A stretch of DNA of 64,000 nt, from the NCBI GenBank assembly GCA_023453795.1, contig JAEXSP010000008.1, positions 62,001-126,000 of the forward strand, read 5' to 3'. Within the stretch, counting starts at the first letter, position 1. Every line of letters begins with the position of its first letter. The DNA is from Bacillota bacterium. Its GTDB lineage: Bacteria; Bacillota; Clostridia; Acetivibrionales; JAEXSP01. The translations under genes were made by a program, and so were the position numbers. Below, in pieces: positions 25,080 to 34,626 of the stretch. The notes under the pieces were generated by a model. That model saw only the letters and a program-made list of their open reading frames with translations, made no database searches and was not told the DNA's origin.

Positions 25080-27127
25080 ATGTCAACTAATAAACAAGCC
25101 AATAGACTAATCCATGAGAAATCCCCATACCTGTTACAACATGCTCATAACCCAGTAAACTGGTTTCCTTGGAGTGATGAAGCTTTTCAGAAAGCCAAGT
25201 CAGAAGATAAACCTATCTTCCTGTCTATTGGCTATAGCTGACCTGTATTCAAAGAACTTGTCATTGGTGCCACGTAATGGAACGCGAATCTTTTGAAGAT
25301 CAAGAAGTCGCAGAAATTCTTAATGAAAACTTTATTTCTATAAAAGTTGACAGAGAAGAAAGGCCGGACATTGACCATATCTATATGACCGTATGTCAAA
25401 TGTTTACCGGGCATGGCGGTTGGCCTTTAACCGTATTTCTCACACCTGATAAAAAACCTTTTTATGTAGGTACTTATTATCCAAAAGAGGATAGAGGAAG
25501 AATTCCGGGTATAATGACCATTTTAGATAAGGTCTTGTATGCATGGGAAAACAAAAGAGAAGCGCTTTTGGAAACAGGCGATCAAATTTCGGACTCATTA
25601 GGCGTGTTTACAAGTCCGCTTGAGGAGGCTCCGCCTGATAACACTATTCATGAGGCTTATGCGGAGTTTAAGAATAGTTTTGATAAGGAACATGGAGGGT
25701 TTGGAAGAGCACCGAAATTTCCAACGCCCCATAATTTATTATTTCTCCTGCGCTACTGGTATACCACGAAAGAAAAGCATGCATTGGAAATGGTTGAGAA
25801 AACTCTGGAATCGATGCGCAGGGGAGGAATATTCGATGCAATCGGATATGGATTTTCACGTTATTCAACCGACAGGGAATGGCTTGTTCCTCATTTTGAA
25901 AAGATGCTTTATGATAATTCGCTGCTGGCGATTGCGTATACCGAAGCTTATCAGATTACAAAAAAAGCTTTATACTCGGAAACGGCAAAACAGATTTTTA
26001 CTTATATGCTTAGGGATATGACATCTCCCGAAGGCGGGTTTTATTCAGCGGAGGATGCAGATTCCGAAGGTATAGAAGGAAAGTTCTATGTATGGAAGCC
26101 GGATGAGGTTCAAAAGGTTCTGGGAAAAGATGATGGTGAAAAATTCTGCAAATACTTTGATATAACCCCTGAAGGGAATTTTGAGGGATATAATATTCCG
26201 AATCTGATAAAACATAATATACCGGATAAGGATAAAGAATTCATAGAAATGGCCAGGAAAAATTTATTTCAATATAGGAACGAACGAGTACATCCATATA
26301 AAGACGATAAGATTTTAACCTCTTGGAACGGCTTAGCGATTGCATCTTTAGCAATCGGCGGAAGAATTCTTGTTGAACAAAGCTATATAACCGCTGCTGA
26401 AAAAGCTGCAAAGTTCATTTTCTCAAACCTTATTGGGAAGGATGGGCGTCTGTTGGCCAGGTATAGAGATAATGAAGCAGCTATTCCGGGATATGCGGAT
26501 GATTACGCATTTCTTATATGGGGATTGATAGAACTGTACGAAACAACCTATGATCCTGAATATTTGCAAAGAGCTATAGAGTTAAACAATGATCTAATCA
26601 AGCTATTCTGGGATATTGAACATGGCGGGCTGTTCATGTACGGAAGCGATAGTGAAAAACTAATTGCAAGGCCAAAAGAAATATATGATGGCGCAATGCC
26701 TTCAGGTAACTCTGTCGCCTGTTTAAACTTTTTAAGACTGGCGAGGTTAACAGGCAATCATGAGCTGGAAGCACGTGCTCATCAACTATTTAAATTGTTT
26801 GGCAAGAGTGCGCAGCATATCCCTACGAGCCACTCATTTTTCCTCACAGCATATATGTTTGCTCATTCTGTCTCCAAAGAGATCGTACTTGTTGCCGAAA
26901 AAGAAAATGAAGGTGCAAATTCAATGATGCAGATAATAAGCGAGAAATTTTCACCTTTTACCGTTTCAATTTTTTATTCGGAAGACCATAAAGACCTAAA
27001 AGATATAGTACCATTTATCGATGGATACAAAACTGTAGCCGATAAGCCTACCGTATATGTATGTCAGGACTTTTCCTGTCAGGCACCCATTACAGAAGAA
27101 AGCCATCTTAGAGAAATATTCTCATAA
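25080..27127 (+). pseudogene. yyaL: YyaL-type thioredoxin-domain/glycosidase-like protein, frameshifted
   Basis: The gene starts at the ATG 25080 (GGAAGGTG eight bases upstream) and reads normally for 53 codons to KPIFLSIGYS, then meets TGA at 25239. If the 17 bases 25239-25255 are removed, the frame continues at once with TCHWCHVMERESFED, the invariant thioredoxin-like CxxC site of this family (DUF255, N-acylglucosamine epimerase-like second domain; human relative SPATA20), and stays open to 27127. The lesion therefore splits the active-site region exactly before TCHWCH. A shortened 616-residue product could start at the ATG 25277 but would lack the CxxC. All other family features are well preserved, so the change is recent or an assembly error. 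Confidence 0.85.
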
Positions 27128-27199
27128 TTAAATAAACCAAAGAAATTTTGTTTTTCAAGCACCTTTAAATGATGGCAACTTTTTGGTAATTACTGTAAA

Positions 27200-27228
27200 T
27201 CAAGGGCGAATCTCGTATTTGCCCTTGA
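27200..27228 (+). terminator. Hairpin after the yyaL-type gene
   Basis: TCAAGGGCGAAT pairs with ATTTGCCCTTGA (one G-U pair) around a 5-base loop, 72 bp after the stop. The T-tract is weak (CTATTTC). Confidence 0.5.
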
Positions 27229-27366
27229 CTATTTCAGCTATTTAAAGATCAAGGCTTGCAAAGTTATTTGTATAATGTTACTATAAATTTTATATAACTT
27301 TATGCTAAGGAACGTTGAAATAATAACATCCGTTCCTAATATAAAAATGTAACAAGGAGAAATCAA

Positions 27367-28116
27367 ATGGAAAAAAACGAAGTTTTGGCAGTTGTTGGCG
27401 GAAGAGAAATTACTCAACAGGATTATGAATTACTTTTAAGGAATCTGGACCAGCAGACTGCAATGCAATTTTATTCAGCGGAAGGCAAAAAAAGACTGGT
27501 TGGAGAATTGGTCAACCAGGAATTGATATATCTTGATGCTGTCAAAAACGGCGTCGATAAAGATGAAGAGTTTGTAAATGAACTTGACAAAATCAAATCC
27601 AACTTTTTAAAACAATATGCAGTCGGTAAGCTTGTGCGGAATGCAGAAGTATCTGAGAGTGAAGTTAAAAGCTATTTTGTTGCAAACAGAGAGCAGTTTA
27701 AGACTTCCGAGAGTGTAAAAGCCAGCCATATACTTGTAGGTTCCGAAGACAAGGCTTTAGAGGTACTTGACGAGATAAACGACGGAATGGTTTTTGAAGA
27801 AGCTGCAAAAGAGTATTCCACCTGCCCTTCAAGAGCTAAAGGCGGAGATCTTGGATATTTTACAAGAGGGCAAATGGTTCCTGAATTTGAAGCTGCTGCT
27901 TTTGAGCTTCCTATAGGGGAAATAAGCACCCCGGTAAAGACGCAGTTCGGATATCACATCATAAAGGTTATTGATAAAAAGGATGAGGTGTCCCAAAACT
28001 TTGATGATGTTAAAGATCAGCTCAAACAGCAGATGACAGCCAAAAAGCAGGAAGAAATCTACCTGAAAAAGGTTAATGAACTGATGAGCCAGTATGAAAT
28101 AAATTATAACGTTTGA
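27367..28116 (+). CDS. Parvulin-type peptidyl-prolyl isomerase
   Basis: A 249-residue protein with a SurA/PrsA-like helical N-terminal part (residues 1-115) and a rotamase (PpiC) domain with VKASHILVGSE, FEEAAKEYSTCPS, KGGDLGYFTRGQMVPEFE and FGYHIIKV. It has no signal peptide or lipobox, unlike PrsA, so it should act in the cytoplasm as a folding helper. AAGGAG lies seven bases before the ATG. Confidence 0.9.
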   Translation: MEKNEVLAVVGGREITQQDYELLLRNLDQQTAMQFYSAEGKKRLVGELVNQELIYLDAVKNGVDKDEEFVNELDKIKSNFLKQYAVGKLVRNAEVSESEVKSYFVANREQFKTSESVKASHILVGSEDKALEVLDEINDGMVFEEAAKEYSTCPSRAKGGDLGYFTRGQMVPEFEAAAFELPIGEISTPVKTQFGYHIIKVIDKKDEVSQNFDDVKDQLKQQMTAKKQEEIYLKKVNELMSQYEINYNV

Positions 28117-28127
28117 TTTTAATAAAT

Positions 28128-28180
28128 AAGGGGCGGTTGTGATGTCTGTAAAATGACAGCTTACCGTCCCTTAATTTTAT
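28128..28180. terminator. Terminator shared by the parvulin gene and oppA
   Basis: AAGGGGCGGT (28128-28137) pairs with ACCGTCCCTT (28163-28172; one G-U pair), followed by AATTTTAT. It lies between convergent stops at 28116 and 28197. Confidence 0.6.
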
Positions 28181-28196
28181 GTCGATGTTTTGAGTG

Positions 28197-29852
28197 TTAT
28201 GTGATTTTGGCATGCATTGCATATACTACTCCCAAAGGCGATGTATAAATACCCTTGACATTGTCCTTCTGCATGGTATATTCAACAGTGAAGTCAAGGG
28301 GTATGATCGGAAGTTCCTCCATCAATATCTTTTCAGCATCATGCATTATTTGCATTCTCTTTTTTTCATCCGGTTCATTCTGAGCTTTTGCAATAAGCGC
28401 ATTATACTCTGCATTGTCAAACCCGGGATCATTGTTTCCGCTTCCCTTTGTAAACATGTCCAGGAAGGTCATAGGATCTATATAGTCTGCAGTCCAGCCA
28501 CCCCTTGTCAAGGTAAAGTTATGGCTTGTTCTATCCGGAATGAGTACCTTCCATTCCTGGTTTTGTATTTTTACATCTATATTAAGGTTCTTCTTCCACT
28601 GTTCCTGAAGGAATTCGGCAACCTTCTGGTTTCTTGTTGCAGTATTGTAAGTATAAAGAAGAGTAGGAACACCTTTCCCATCAGGATAACCCGCATCAGC
28701 CAGCAGCTTCTTTGCTTCAGCAACATCGGCTTTAAGAGGGATGAAATTGTTTCCGCCTACATCTCTGAAATCCCTGCCGTCGGGTTCGGTTATTCCATAT
28801 GGGACATATGCGCCTGCGGGCTTGTTGCCTGTCCTCAAAATGTTATCACAAAGTGCGGTCCTGTCGATAGCGAGTGCAAGCGCTCTCCTTACTCTTTTGT
28901 CTTTCACACCGTTCCATGACGGCTTGACCAGTCCGATCTGGAAATAGTCCGAACCAAGACTGGCGGAGTGCACCTTAACCCTTCCCTGCTTGATGAAGTT
29001 GGCAACCTCCGCAGCAGGAACATGTCTGTTCAATATACCGTCAAGATCACCTGATTCAAAAGCAGCAAGACCGGCATTATCATCTTCAATCAGCTTCCAG
29101 CTGATATTTTTAACAGCTATACTCTTGGCATCCCAGTAATTGTCATTCCTTGTCATGTCAAGGGCTTCCTTGTGTTTCCAGGCTGTAAGCTTGTAGGGAC
29201 CGTTTCCGATATAGGTTGCAGGACTCTGTGTCCACTTGTCACCGTTTTTCTCAATAATGTCTTTTCTGACCGGCATAGTGGTCTGGAAATTGCAAATACT
29301 TAGGAAGTACGGTGTCGGTGCTTTAAGTGTCACAACGAACGTTCTGTCGTCAGTTGCTTTTACGCCTACCTGATCAACTTTTACCCTGCCCTCAAGGGAT
29401 TCCTGTGCATTCTTTACAGGATACAAAATATATGCATATGGAGCAGCTGTCTTGGGGTCAAGTACTCTTTTCCATGCATATTCAAAATCCTGTGCTTTCA
29501 GAGGTACTCCATCAGACCATTTTGCGTCTTTTCTTATATGGAAGGTATAAGTAAGCTTATCTGCAGATACATCATAGGATTCAGCGGCTCCCGGCTGAAG
29601 TTTGTTGTCAGCTCCCATTCTCATAAGTCCTTCAAACACATGTAAGGCATATGTTGCGCCATCTGATGAAAGGATAAAACCCGGATCTATAGTATCAGGC
29701 TCCGGCCCCATCAACAGATTCAATTTATCTGTCGAAGCTGTTTTGCCATTGCTTGCCGAACCTTTAGCACCTTGCTGTCCTGATTTGCCGCAAGCCGTGA
29801 AACCAACGGCGATTAAGCATGTAATAAGAAACAAAGAAATGACCTTTCTCAT
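28197..29852 (-). CDS. oppA: Oligopeptide ABC transporter, substrate-binding lipoprotein
   Basis: A 551-residue family 5 solute-binding protein. The signal ends at a lipobox GFTAC (Cys21). The fold is marked by LMGPEPDTIDPGF, YTFHIRKDAKWSDGVPLKAQDF and, late in the protein, IPLDFTVEYT. It delivers oligopeptides to the OppBC channel. AGGAGGAG lies before the ATG. It is the last gene of the oppBCDFA operon, 60 bp after oppF, a position that often gives separate, higher expression. Confidence 0.92.
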   Translation of the reverse strand: MRKVISLFLITCLIAVGFTACGKSGQQGAKGSASNGKTASTDKLNLLMGPEPDTIDPGFILSSDGATYALHVFEGLMRMGADNKLQPGAAESYDVSADKLTYTFHIRKDAKWSDGVPLKAQDFEYAWKRVLDPKTAAPYAYILYPVKNAQESLEGRVKVDQVGVKATDDRTFVVTLKAPTPYFLSICNFQTTMPVRKDIIEKNGDKWTQSPATYIGNGPYKLTAWKHKEALDMTRNDNYWDAKSIAVKNISWKLIEDDNAGLAAFESGDLDGILNRHVPAAEVANFIKQGRVKVHSASLGSDYFQIGLVKPSWNGVKDKRVRRALALAIDRTALCDNILRTGNKPAGAYVPYGITEPDGRDFRDVGGNNFIPLKADVAEAKKLLADAGYPDGKGVPTLLYTYNTATRNQKVAEFLQEQWKKNLNIDVKIQNQEWKVLIPDRTSHNFTLTRGGWTADYIDPMTFLDMFTKGSGNNDPGFDNAEYNALIAKAQNEPDEKKRMQIMHDAEKILMEELPIIPLDFTVEYTMQKDNVKGIYTSPLGVVYAMHAKIT

Positions 29853-29911
29853 TTTCTCTCCTCCTGAATTTGTTTCTTATTATTCTTAGTAAGTTTAACC
29901 TATTTAATTCA

Positions 29912-30883
29912 TTAATATAAATGACAAGCACAAAAATGCCCGGGTGCTATTTCTTTCAATTCCGGCTCCTGTTCAGCACACTTTTTCATGGCATGTACGC
30001 ATCTGGTCCTGAATTTGCATCCTGTAGGCGGATTAATCGGACTTGGCACATCGCCTTCAAGTATGATCCTGTTCCTCTTGCGGCTTTCTTTAGGATCAGC
30101 TATGGGTATCGCCGACAGCAGGGCCTGTGTATAAGGGTGTGCGGATTTTTCATACAACTGATTGCTGTCAGTGGTCTCAACCAGTTTTCCAAGGTACATC
30201 ACACCGATCCTGTCACTAATGTGCTTTACCATTGAAAGATCATGTGCTATAAAAAGATAAGTCAGTCCCAGTGACTTTTGAAGATCCTCAAGCATATTGA
30301 CGATCTGCGCCTGAATTGAAACATCAAGAGCAGATATAGGTTCATCGCATATGATGAACTCCGGGTCAACTGCCAGGGCTCTTGCAATTCCTATCCTCTG
30401 CCTTTGACCGCCGCTGAATTCATGAGGATACCTATTAGCATGCTCCTTGTTCAGTTCCACCATTTCCAGAAGTTCCAGAACCTTCTCCTTGCTTTGCTTC
30501 TTATTTCCGATCTTGTGAATGTCCATCGGCTCGCTAACTATATCAGCTACCGTCATTCTTGGATTCAACGAAGCATACGGGTCCTGAAATATCATCTGCA
30601 TTTTTTTCCTCAAAGGTTTCATATCTGCCTTTGTAATATCTTTTCCATTATATAGAATTTGTCCGCTTGTCGGTTCATAAAGCCTTATGATTGTCCTGCC
30701 GACTGTAGTTTTACCACAGCCGCTCTCTCCTACAAGGCCCATTGTCTCTCCTTTGTTTATAAAAAAGCTGACACCGTCCACAGCCTTAACTTTTAGCTTG
30801 GATGCTCCTGTTAAACCTTTTTTTACATCGAAGTGCTTTGTAAGCTTTTTAATTTCCAGCAGCTTTTTTCCGGTCTCAGGCAT
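29912..30883 (-). CDS. oppF: Oligopeptide ABC transporter, ATPase OppF
   Basis: A 323-residue ATPase: Walker A GESGCGKT, signature FSGGQRQR, Walker B FIICDEPISALD, and the oligopeptide-specific C-terminal extension with a Cys cluster (CKFRTRC...KKC...HFCAC) that in relatives binds an iron-sulfur cluster. The ATG at 30883 follows GGGGGTG by six bases and overlaps the end of oppD by 8 bp. Confidence 0.92.
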   Translation of the reverse strand: MPETGKKLLEIKKLTKHFDVKKGLTGASKLKVKAVDGVSFFINKGETMGLVGESGCGKTTVGRTIIRLYEPTSGQILYNGKDITKADMKPLRKKMQMIFQDPYASLNPRMTVADIVSEPMDIHKIGNKKQSKEKVLELLEMVELNKEHANRYPHEFSGGQRQRIGIARALAVDPEFIICDEPISALDVSIQAQIVNMLEDLQKSLGLTYLFIAHDLSMVKHISDRIGVMYLGKLVETTDSNQLYEKSAHPYTQALLSAIPIADPKESRKRNRIILEGDVPSPINPPTGCKFRTRCVHAMKKCAEQEPELKEIAPGHFCACHLY

Positions 30884-31868
30884 TTCCTTCACCCCCTGTC
30901 CCGTTCATGCAGTACAACCAGCATGCAGCACTGTGCCCATCCCCAAATTCTTTTAAAACAGGCTTTTCTTCATTGCAGATGTTCATTGCTTTTGAACATC
31001 TGTCGACGAAAGGACACCCTGCCGGGGGCTTAAGCATGTTCGGCGGCTGGCCTCCTATGGGCGCAAGTCTTTCCTTGCCCATGTTAAGTCTCGGAATGGA
31101 TTTTAATAGGCCCATTGTATAGGGGTGTTTTGCGGAGTAGAATATTTCTTCAACCGGCCCCTGCTCAACTATCGTTCCCCCATACATTACCACAACCCTG
31201 CTGCAGATGTCTGCGACCAGCCCAAGGTCGTGAGTTATAAGTATTATGGACATGTTGATCTTATTCTTTAATTCCTTCATTAACTCAAGTATCTGTGCCT
31301 GTATTGTCACATCAAGCGCAGTTGTAGGCTCATCGGCGATCAAAAGCTTGGGTTCGCAAGAAAGTGCCATAGCAATCATAACCCTTTGCCGCATACCGCC
31401 GCTGAACTCATGAGGATATTGCCCGATACGCTTGTCCGGGCTTGGTATTCCTACGATCCTCAGCATTTCAACAGCTTTTTGCCTGGCCTCCTGCTTTGAA
31501 ATTTTATTATGCTTCAGAATTGCTTCTATAAGCTGGTTTCCCACAGTAAACAAGGGGTTCAGGGATGTCATAGGATCCTGGAATATCATCCCGATTTCAT
31601 TCCCCCTTACCTTTTGCATTTCCTTACTTTTATAATCAGTAATATCCTTGCCGTCAAATTTAATCCTGCCCTCTATGATCCTGCCGTTTTCTGATAAAAG
31701 CCCCATTAATGACAGCATTGTTACACTTTTGCCGCTTCCTGACTCACCTACGATGCCAACTGCTTCACCATGTTGAATATTAAATGAAATTCCGTTCAGT
31801 GCGTTGACTTTTCCGGCATATGTTTCAAAAACCGTAATAAGATTTTCTATTTCCAACAGATAATTCAT
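30876..31868 (-). CDS. oppD: Oligopeptide ABC transporter, ATPase OppD
   Basis: A 330-residue ATPase with GESGSGKS, FSGGMRQR, LLIADEPTTALD and the C-terminal Cys motif CPFVDRC...NIC...AACW. It pairs with OppF. GAGGTG lies 11 bases before the ATG. Confidence 0.92.
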   Translation of the reverse strand: MNYLLEIENLITVFETYAGKVNALNGISFNIQHGEAVGIVGESGSGKSVTMLSLMGLLSENGRIIEGRIKFDGKDITDYKSKEMQKVRGNEIGMIFQDPMTSLNPLFTVGNQLIEAILKHNKISKQEARQKAVEMLRIVGIPSPDKRIGQYPHEFSGGMRQRVMIAMALSCEPKLLIADEPTTALDVTIQAQILELMKELKNKINMSIILITHDLGLVADICSRVVVMYGGTIVEQGPVEEIFYSAKHPYTMGLLKSIPRLNMGKERLAPIGGQPPNMLKPPAGCPFVDRCSKAMNICNEEKPVLKEFGDGHSAACWLYCMNGTGGEGNA

Positions 31869-31887
31869 ATGGCTGCTTTCACCTCTT

Positions 31888-32862
31888 CTATTTTCTCATT
31901 CTGGGATCCATCGCATCCCTTAATCCGTCACCCAGCATATTAAATGCAAGCATTGTCAAGCTTATGGCTATTGACGGGAAGAGCAGAAGATAAAAGTATG
32001 ATCTTATCCCCTCCAGCCCATCTCTCGCAAGACTTCCCCAACTAGCCATGGGTGCATCCACACCAAGCCCGACGAAGCTTAAAAATGCTTCAGTGAATAT
32101 TGCCGTAGGTATTTGAAGCGTTATGGTTACAAGTATCGGCCCTATGCAATTCGGTATAAGGTGTCTTAAAAGTATTCTGAAGTTACCGGCCCCAAGCGTT
32201 CTTGCGGCTGTTACATATTCCTGCTCTCTAAGGCTTAGAATCTGACCTCTTACTATCCTAGCCATATCAACCCAGTAGGTAAGTCCGAGAGTAATATAAA
32301 TGCTTAACAAGCCTGCGCCTGCACTCTTGAAAAGCGATAAAACAGGAAGCTCAAACATTTTCTCAGCTCTATCCTTGAATACAACCATCAGAAGGATAAC
32401 ATAAAGCATCATCGGAACACTGTATACGATATCAACAAACCTCATCATAACCGTGTCTACCTTGCCGCCGAAATATCCTGATATGCCTCCGTACAGGACT
32501 CCTATAGTAAGATTAATCAGGCATGCGATAAGGCCTATGCTGAGAGAAATCCTTGCGCCGTAGAATACCCTTACAAACATGTCTCTGCCCATCGTGTCAG
32601 TACCGAAAGGGTGCTGCAGACTCGGCCCCATGCCCTCCTGCCCCAGCAGCTGGTCAGAATATGAGTAACAGGAAAATATCGGAACGAATATGGACAATAG
32701 TATAAGAATAACAATAAAATACATACTGACTAGTGCAACCTTATTGCTCCGCAACCTTCTCCATACATCCTGCCAATAAGTAAGGCTTTTCCCCGTTAAT
32801 TCCTGTTTAATAGATTTATCCCTGACAAGGGGTTCAAACCGATTTTTTTGAATGATTTCCAT
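31888..32862 (-). CDS. oppC: Oligopeptide ABC transporter, permease OppC
   Basis: A 324-residue permease: an N-terminal OppC domain (SLTYWQDVWRRLRSNK...), six helices, and the ATPase-contact loop AARTLGAGNFRILLRHLIPN. AGGAG lies ten bases before the ATG. It starts 13 bp after oppB. Confidence 0.92.
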   Translation of the reverse strand: MEIIQKNRFEPLVRDKSIKQELTGKSLTYWQDVWRRLRSNKVALVSMYFIVILILLSIFVPIFSCYSYSDQLLGQEGMGPSLQHPFGTDTMGRDMFVRVFYGARISLSIGLIACLINLTIGVLYGGISGYFGGKVDTVMMRFVDIVYSVPMMLYVILLMVVFKDRAEKMFELPVLSLFKSAGAGLLSIYITLGLTYWVDMARIVRGQILSLREQEYVTAARTLGAGNFRILLRHLIPNCIGPILVTITLQIPTAIFTEAFLSFVGLGVDAPMASWGSLARDGLEGIRSYFYLLLFPSIAISLTMLAFNMLGDGLRDAMDPRMRK

Positions 32863-32875
32863 CTCAGCACATCTC

Positions 32876-33796
32876 CTAGTTTTTAAACTTTATCCTTGGA
32901 TCCACAAAAACGTACACAACATCAACTATAAAATTCATCAAAATCAAAATCATTGCATAAAAAATACTAACTCCCATGATTACTGTATAATCCCTGCTGC
33001 TGATGCTGTCAACGAAGTACCTTCCAAGTCCGGGAATATTAAATATGCTTTCTATTACAAAGCTGCCTGTCAGAACACCTGCCGCTAAAGGCCCAAGGTA
33101 GGTTATTACAGGCAGTATCGAATTCTTAAGTGCATGTTTCAGAATTACAACCCTTTCTGTCAGTCCCTTTGCTCTTGCAGTCCTGATATAATCCTGCTCG
33201 AGGGACTCCACCATACCCGAGCGTACAAGCCTTGCTATAAATGACAGCGGGAAGAGTGATAAGGCTATGGACGGCAGTATAAGATTCTCAAAGGAATTGA
33301 ACCCGATTGTAGGAAGCCATCCCAGCTTTACTCCGATAAAATACTGTAAAAGCGTTCCCAATACGAAGCTCGGTACTGTTACACCTATCGTAGCCAGAAC
33401 CATTGTGGCATTATCCTGCCATTTCCCCTTTTTCAGTCCTGAAAATATCCCCAACGGAAGACCTATTATCAGACAGAGGAATATTGAGAAAGTACCAACC
33501 ATTGCCGACTTGGGAAAGTGTTCCTTTATGATGTTGTTGACCTCACGCCCTTCATTTTTCATTGACATTCCGAAATCCAAGGTTACAGTGTTTTCCAATG
33601 ATTTGATATACTGTTGGAAAAGAGGCTTATCAAGCCCATACTTTGCTCTTATATTCTTTTCTATTTCAGGCGGAAGCGCTTTGTCGGAACTATACACATT
33701 GCCGGGAATTGCATGCATCATAATGAATATTACGGTAAATATGATAAATAATGTAAATAATGAATATAATAATCTTTTGGTAACATAGTACAGCAA
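32876..33796 (-). CDS. oppB: Oligopeptide ABC transporter, permease OppB
   Basis: A permease of about 306 residues that starts the operon. LLYYVTKRLLYSLFTLF is the usual OppB start, and the EAA-type loop is TARAKGLTERVVILKHALKN. I favour the TTG at 33796, which has GGGGGTGG five bases upstream and restores the typical MLxYxxKRLL start; the GTG nine bases before it touches the ribosome site. A 12-bp palindrome lies just upstream. Confidence 0.9.
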   Translation of the reverse strand: MLYYVTKRLLYSLFTLFIIFTVIFIMMHAIPGNVYSSDKALPPEIEKNIRAKYGLDKPLFQQYIKSLENTVTLDFGMSMKNEGREVNNIIKEHFPKSAMVGTFSIFLCLIIGLPLGIFSGLKKGKWQDNATMVLATIGVTVPSFVLGTLLQYFIGVKLGWLPTIGFNSFENLILPSIALSLFPLSFIARLVRSGMVESLEQDYIRTARAKGLTERVVILKHALKNSILPVITYLGPLAAGVLTGSFVIESIFNIPGLGRYFVDSISSRDYTVIMGVSIFYAMILILMNFIVDVVYVFVDPRIKFKN

Positions 33797-33817
33797 AAAA
33801 CCCACCCCCAGAAAATA

Positions 33818-33829
33818 TGACAGCTGTCA
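33818..33829 (-). promoter_or_regulatory. 12-bp palindrome before oppB, possible operator
   Basis: TGACAGCTGTCA is a perfect palindrome about 22 bases before the oppB start. It could be a repressor site or a small hairpin that affects the ribosome site. Confidence 0.35.
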
Positions 33830-34035
33830 CCATTAAAAATATGTATACTGCTACCGGTTGAAGTGGTAAAAGACATGACAGACTTAATATTATGATATAA
33901 AATTATAATCTATAGAAGATAAGATTTCTATTGGTAATTAGATACAAGACAGTTTGATTTCAAGAAGAATTTCATATAATTTTCTACACCTTGAACACAA
34001 AAGGCTTTTTGTGTCGAAGTATTTCAGAATTTTCG

Positions 34036-34072
34036 GAAAGAAAAAGATACTGCACATTATACACAGTATCTT
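34036..34072 (-). terminator. Terminator of the 34.1-34.5 kb gene
   Basis: On the minus strand AAGATACTG and CAGTATCTT (perfect 9-bp stem, 11-base loop) are followed by TTTCTTTCC, 56 bp after the stop at 34128. Confidence 0.65.
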
Positions 34073-34127
34073 AATATCAAACTTTAAATTGAAATTACAT
34101 CTTCTCGAATAATTGCAACTCTTGTAT

Positions 34128-34514
34128 TCATCTTGATTCCAAATCTTTAAAACGTTTATTATTTAAGCCCCAGGCAGATAATTCCAATGATTTAAATCTC
34201 TCATCATTATATGCTTCAGCTAAGCTATCTAAATCTATTTTAAAGTCTACAACTTTTTCCTTTTTTATTTTTAAAATAACTTTTACAGTTCTATCAGAAC
34301 AATTCTTAAGTAAAGCAACTATTTCATCAATATATTTTAACTTTACTACATATGATGCATAACAATATTTAGTTTCACCTAATATATTGCCATAAGCTTC
34401 TATACTTACCAGTCCAGCATTTAAATCTTCAGGATTATTATCATATGTAAATGGTAATATTATTTCCTTGTATTCAGGTTTTGTAAAAAATAATATATTT
34501 ACCACTCCATTCAA
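34128..34514 (-). CDS. Hypothetical protein, 128 aa
   Basis: A soluble protein of up to 128 residues with alternating strands and helices (VVKLKYIDEIVALLKNC, TVKVILKIKKEKVVDFKIDLDSL). The only in-frame starts are a TTG at 34514 and a GTG at 34505, neither with a good ribosome site, so the start is uncertain. The following terminator supports a real transcript. No family was recognised. Confidence 0.5.
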   Translation of the reverse strand: MNGVVNILFFTKPEYKEIILPFTYDNNPEDLNAGLVSIEAYGNILGETKYCYASYVVKLKYIDEIVALLKNCSDRTVKVILKIKKEKVVDFKIDLDSLAEAYNDERFKSLELSAWGLNNKRFKDLESR

Positions 34515-34626
34515 AATTCAAATTTAACTTTCTATTCATACGTAGATATTATATCAAATTCCTTTAATTATTCAATGATTTTATCGGCTATGCTCCTGCT
34601 GATTTCAGCAGTTTTTATAAGGTGCT

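Larger units (their letters stand above)
33806..34127. other. Intergenic spacer upstream of oppB, 322 bp
   Basis: AT-rich region containing the palindrome at 33818, a small hairpin (ACACAAAA/TTTTGTGT, 33995-34014) and the terminator at 34036-34072. The opp promoter must lie here; a minus-strand TATAAT is present near 33904 but lacks a good -35 box. Confidence 0.5.

Noticed and set aside
25239..25255. Translational bypassing (as in T4 gene 60) across the 17-nt gap of the yyaL-type gene
   Set aside because: Take-off and landing codons do not match (AGC versus ACT) and no stimulatory hairpin is seen; a mutation or assembly error is simpler.
28194..28919. A 241-codon plus-strand reading frame
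   Set aside because: It is the antisense shadow of oppA, with no ribosome site and no recognisable domain.
34596..34616. CTGCTGA/TCAGCAG hairpin with TTTTT on the plus strand
   Set aside because: No plus-strand gene ends here, and on the minus strand, where it could end the response-regulator gene, no T-tract follows.
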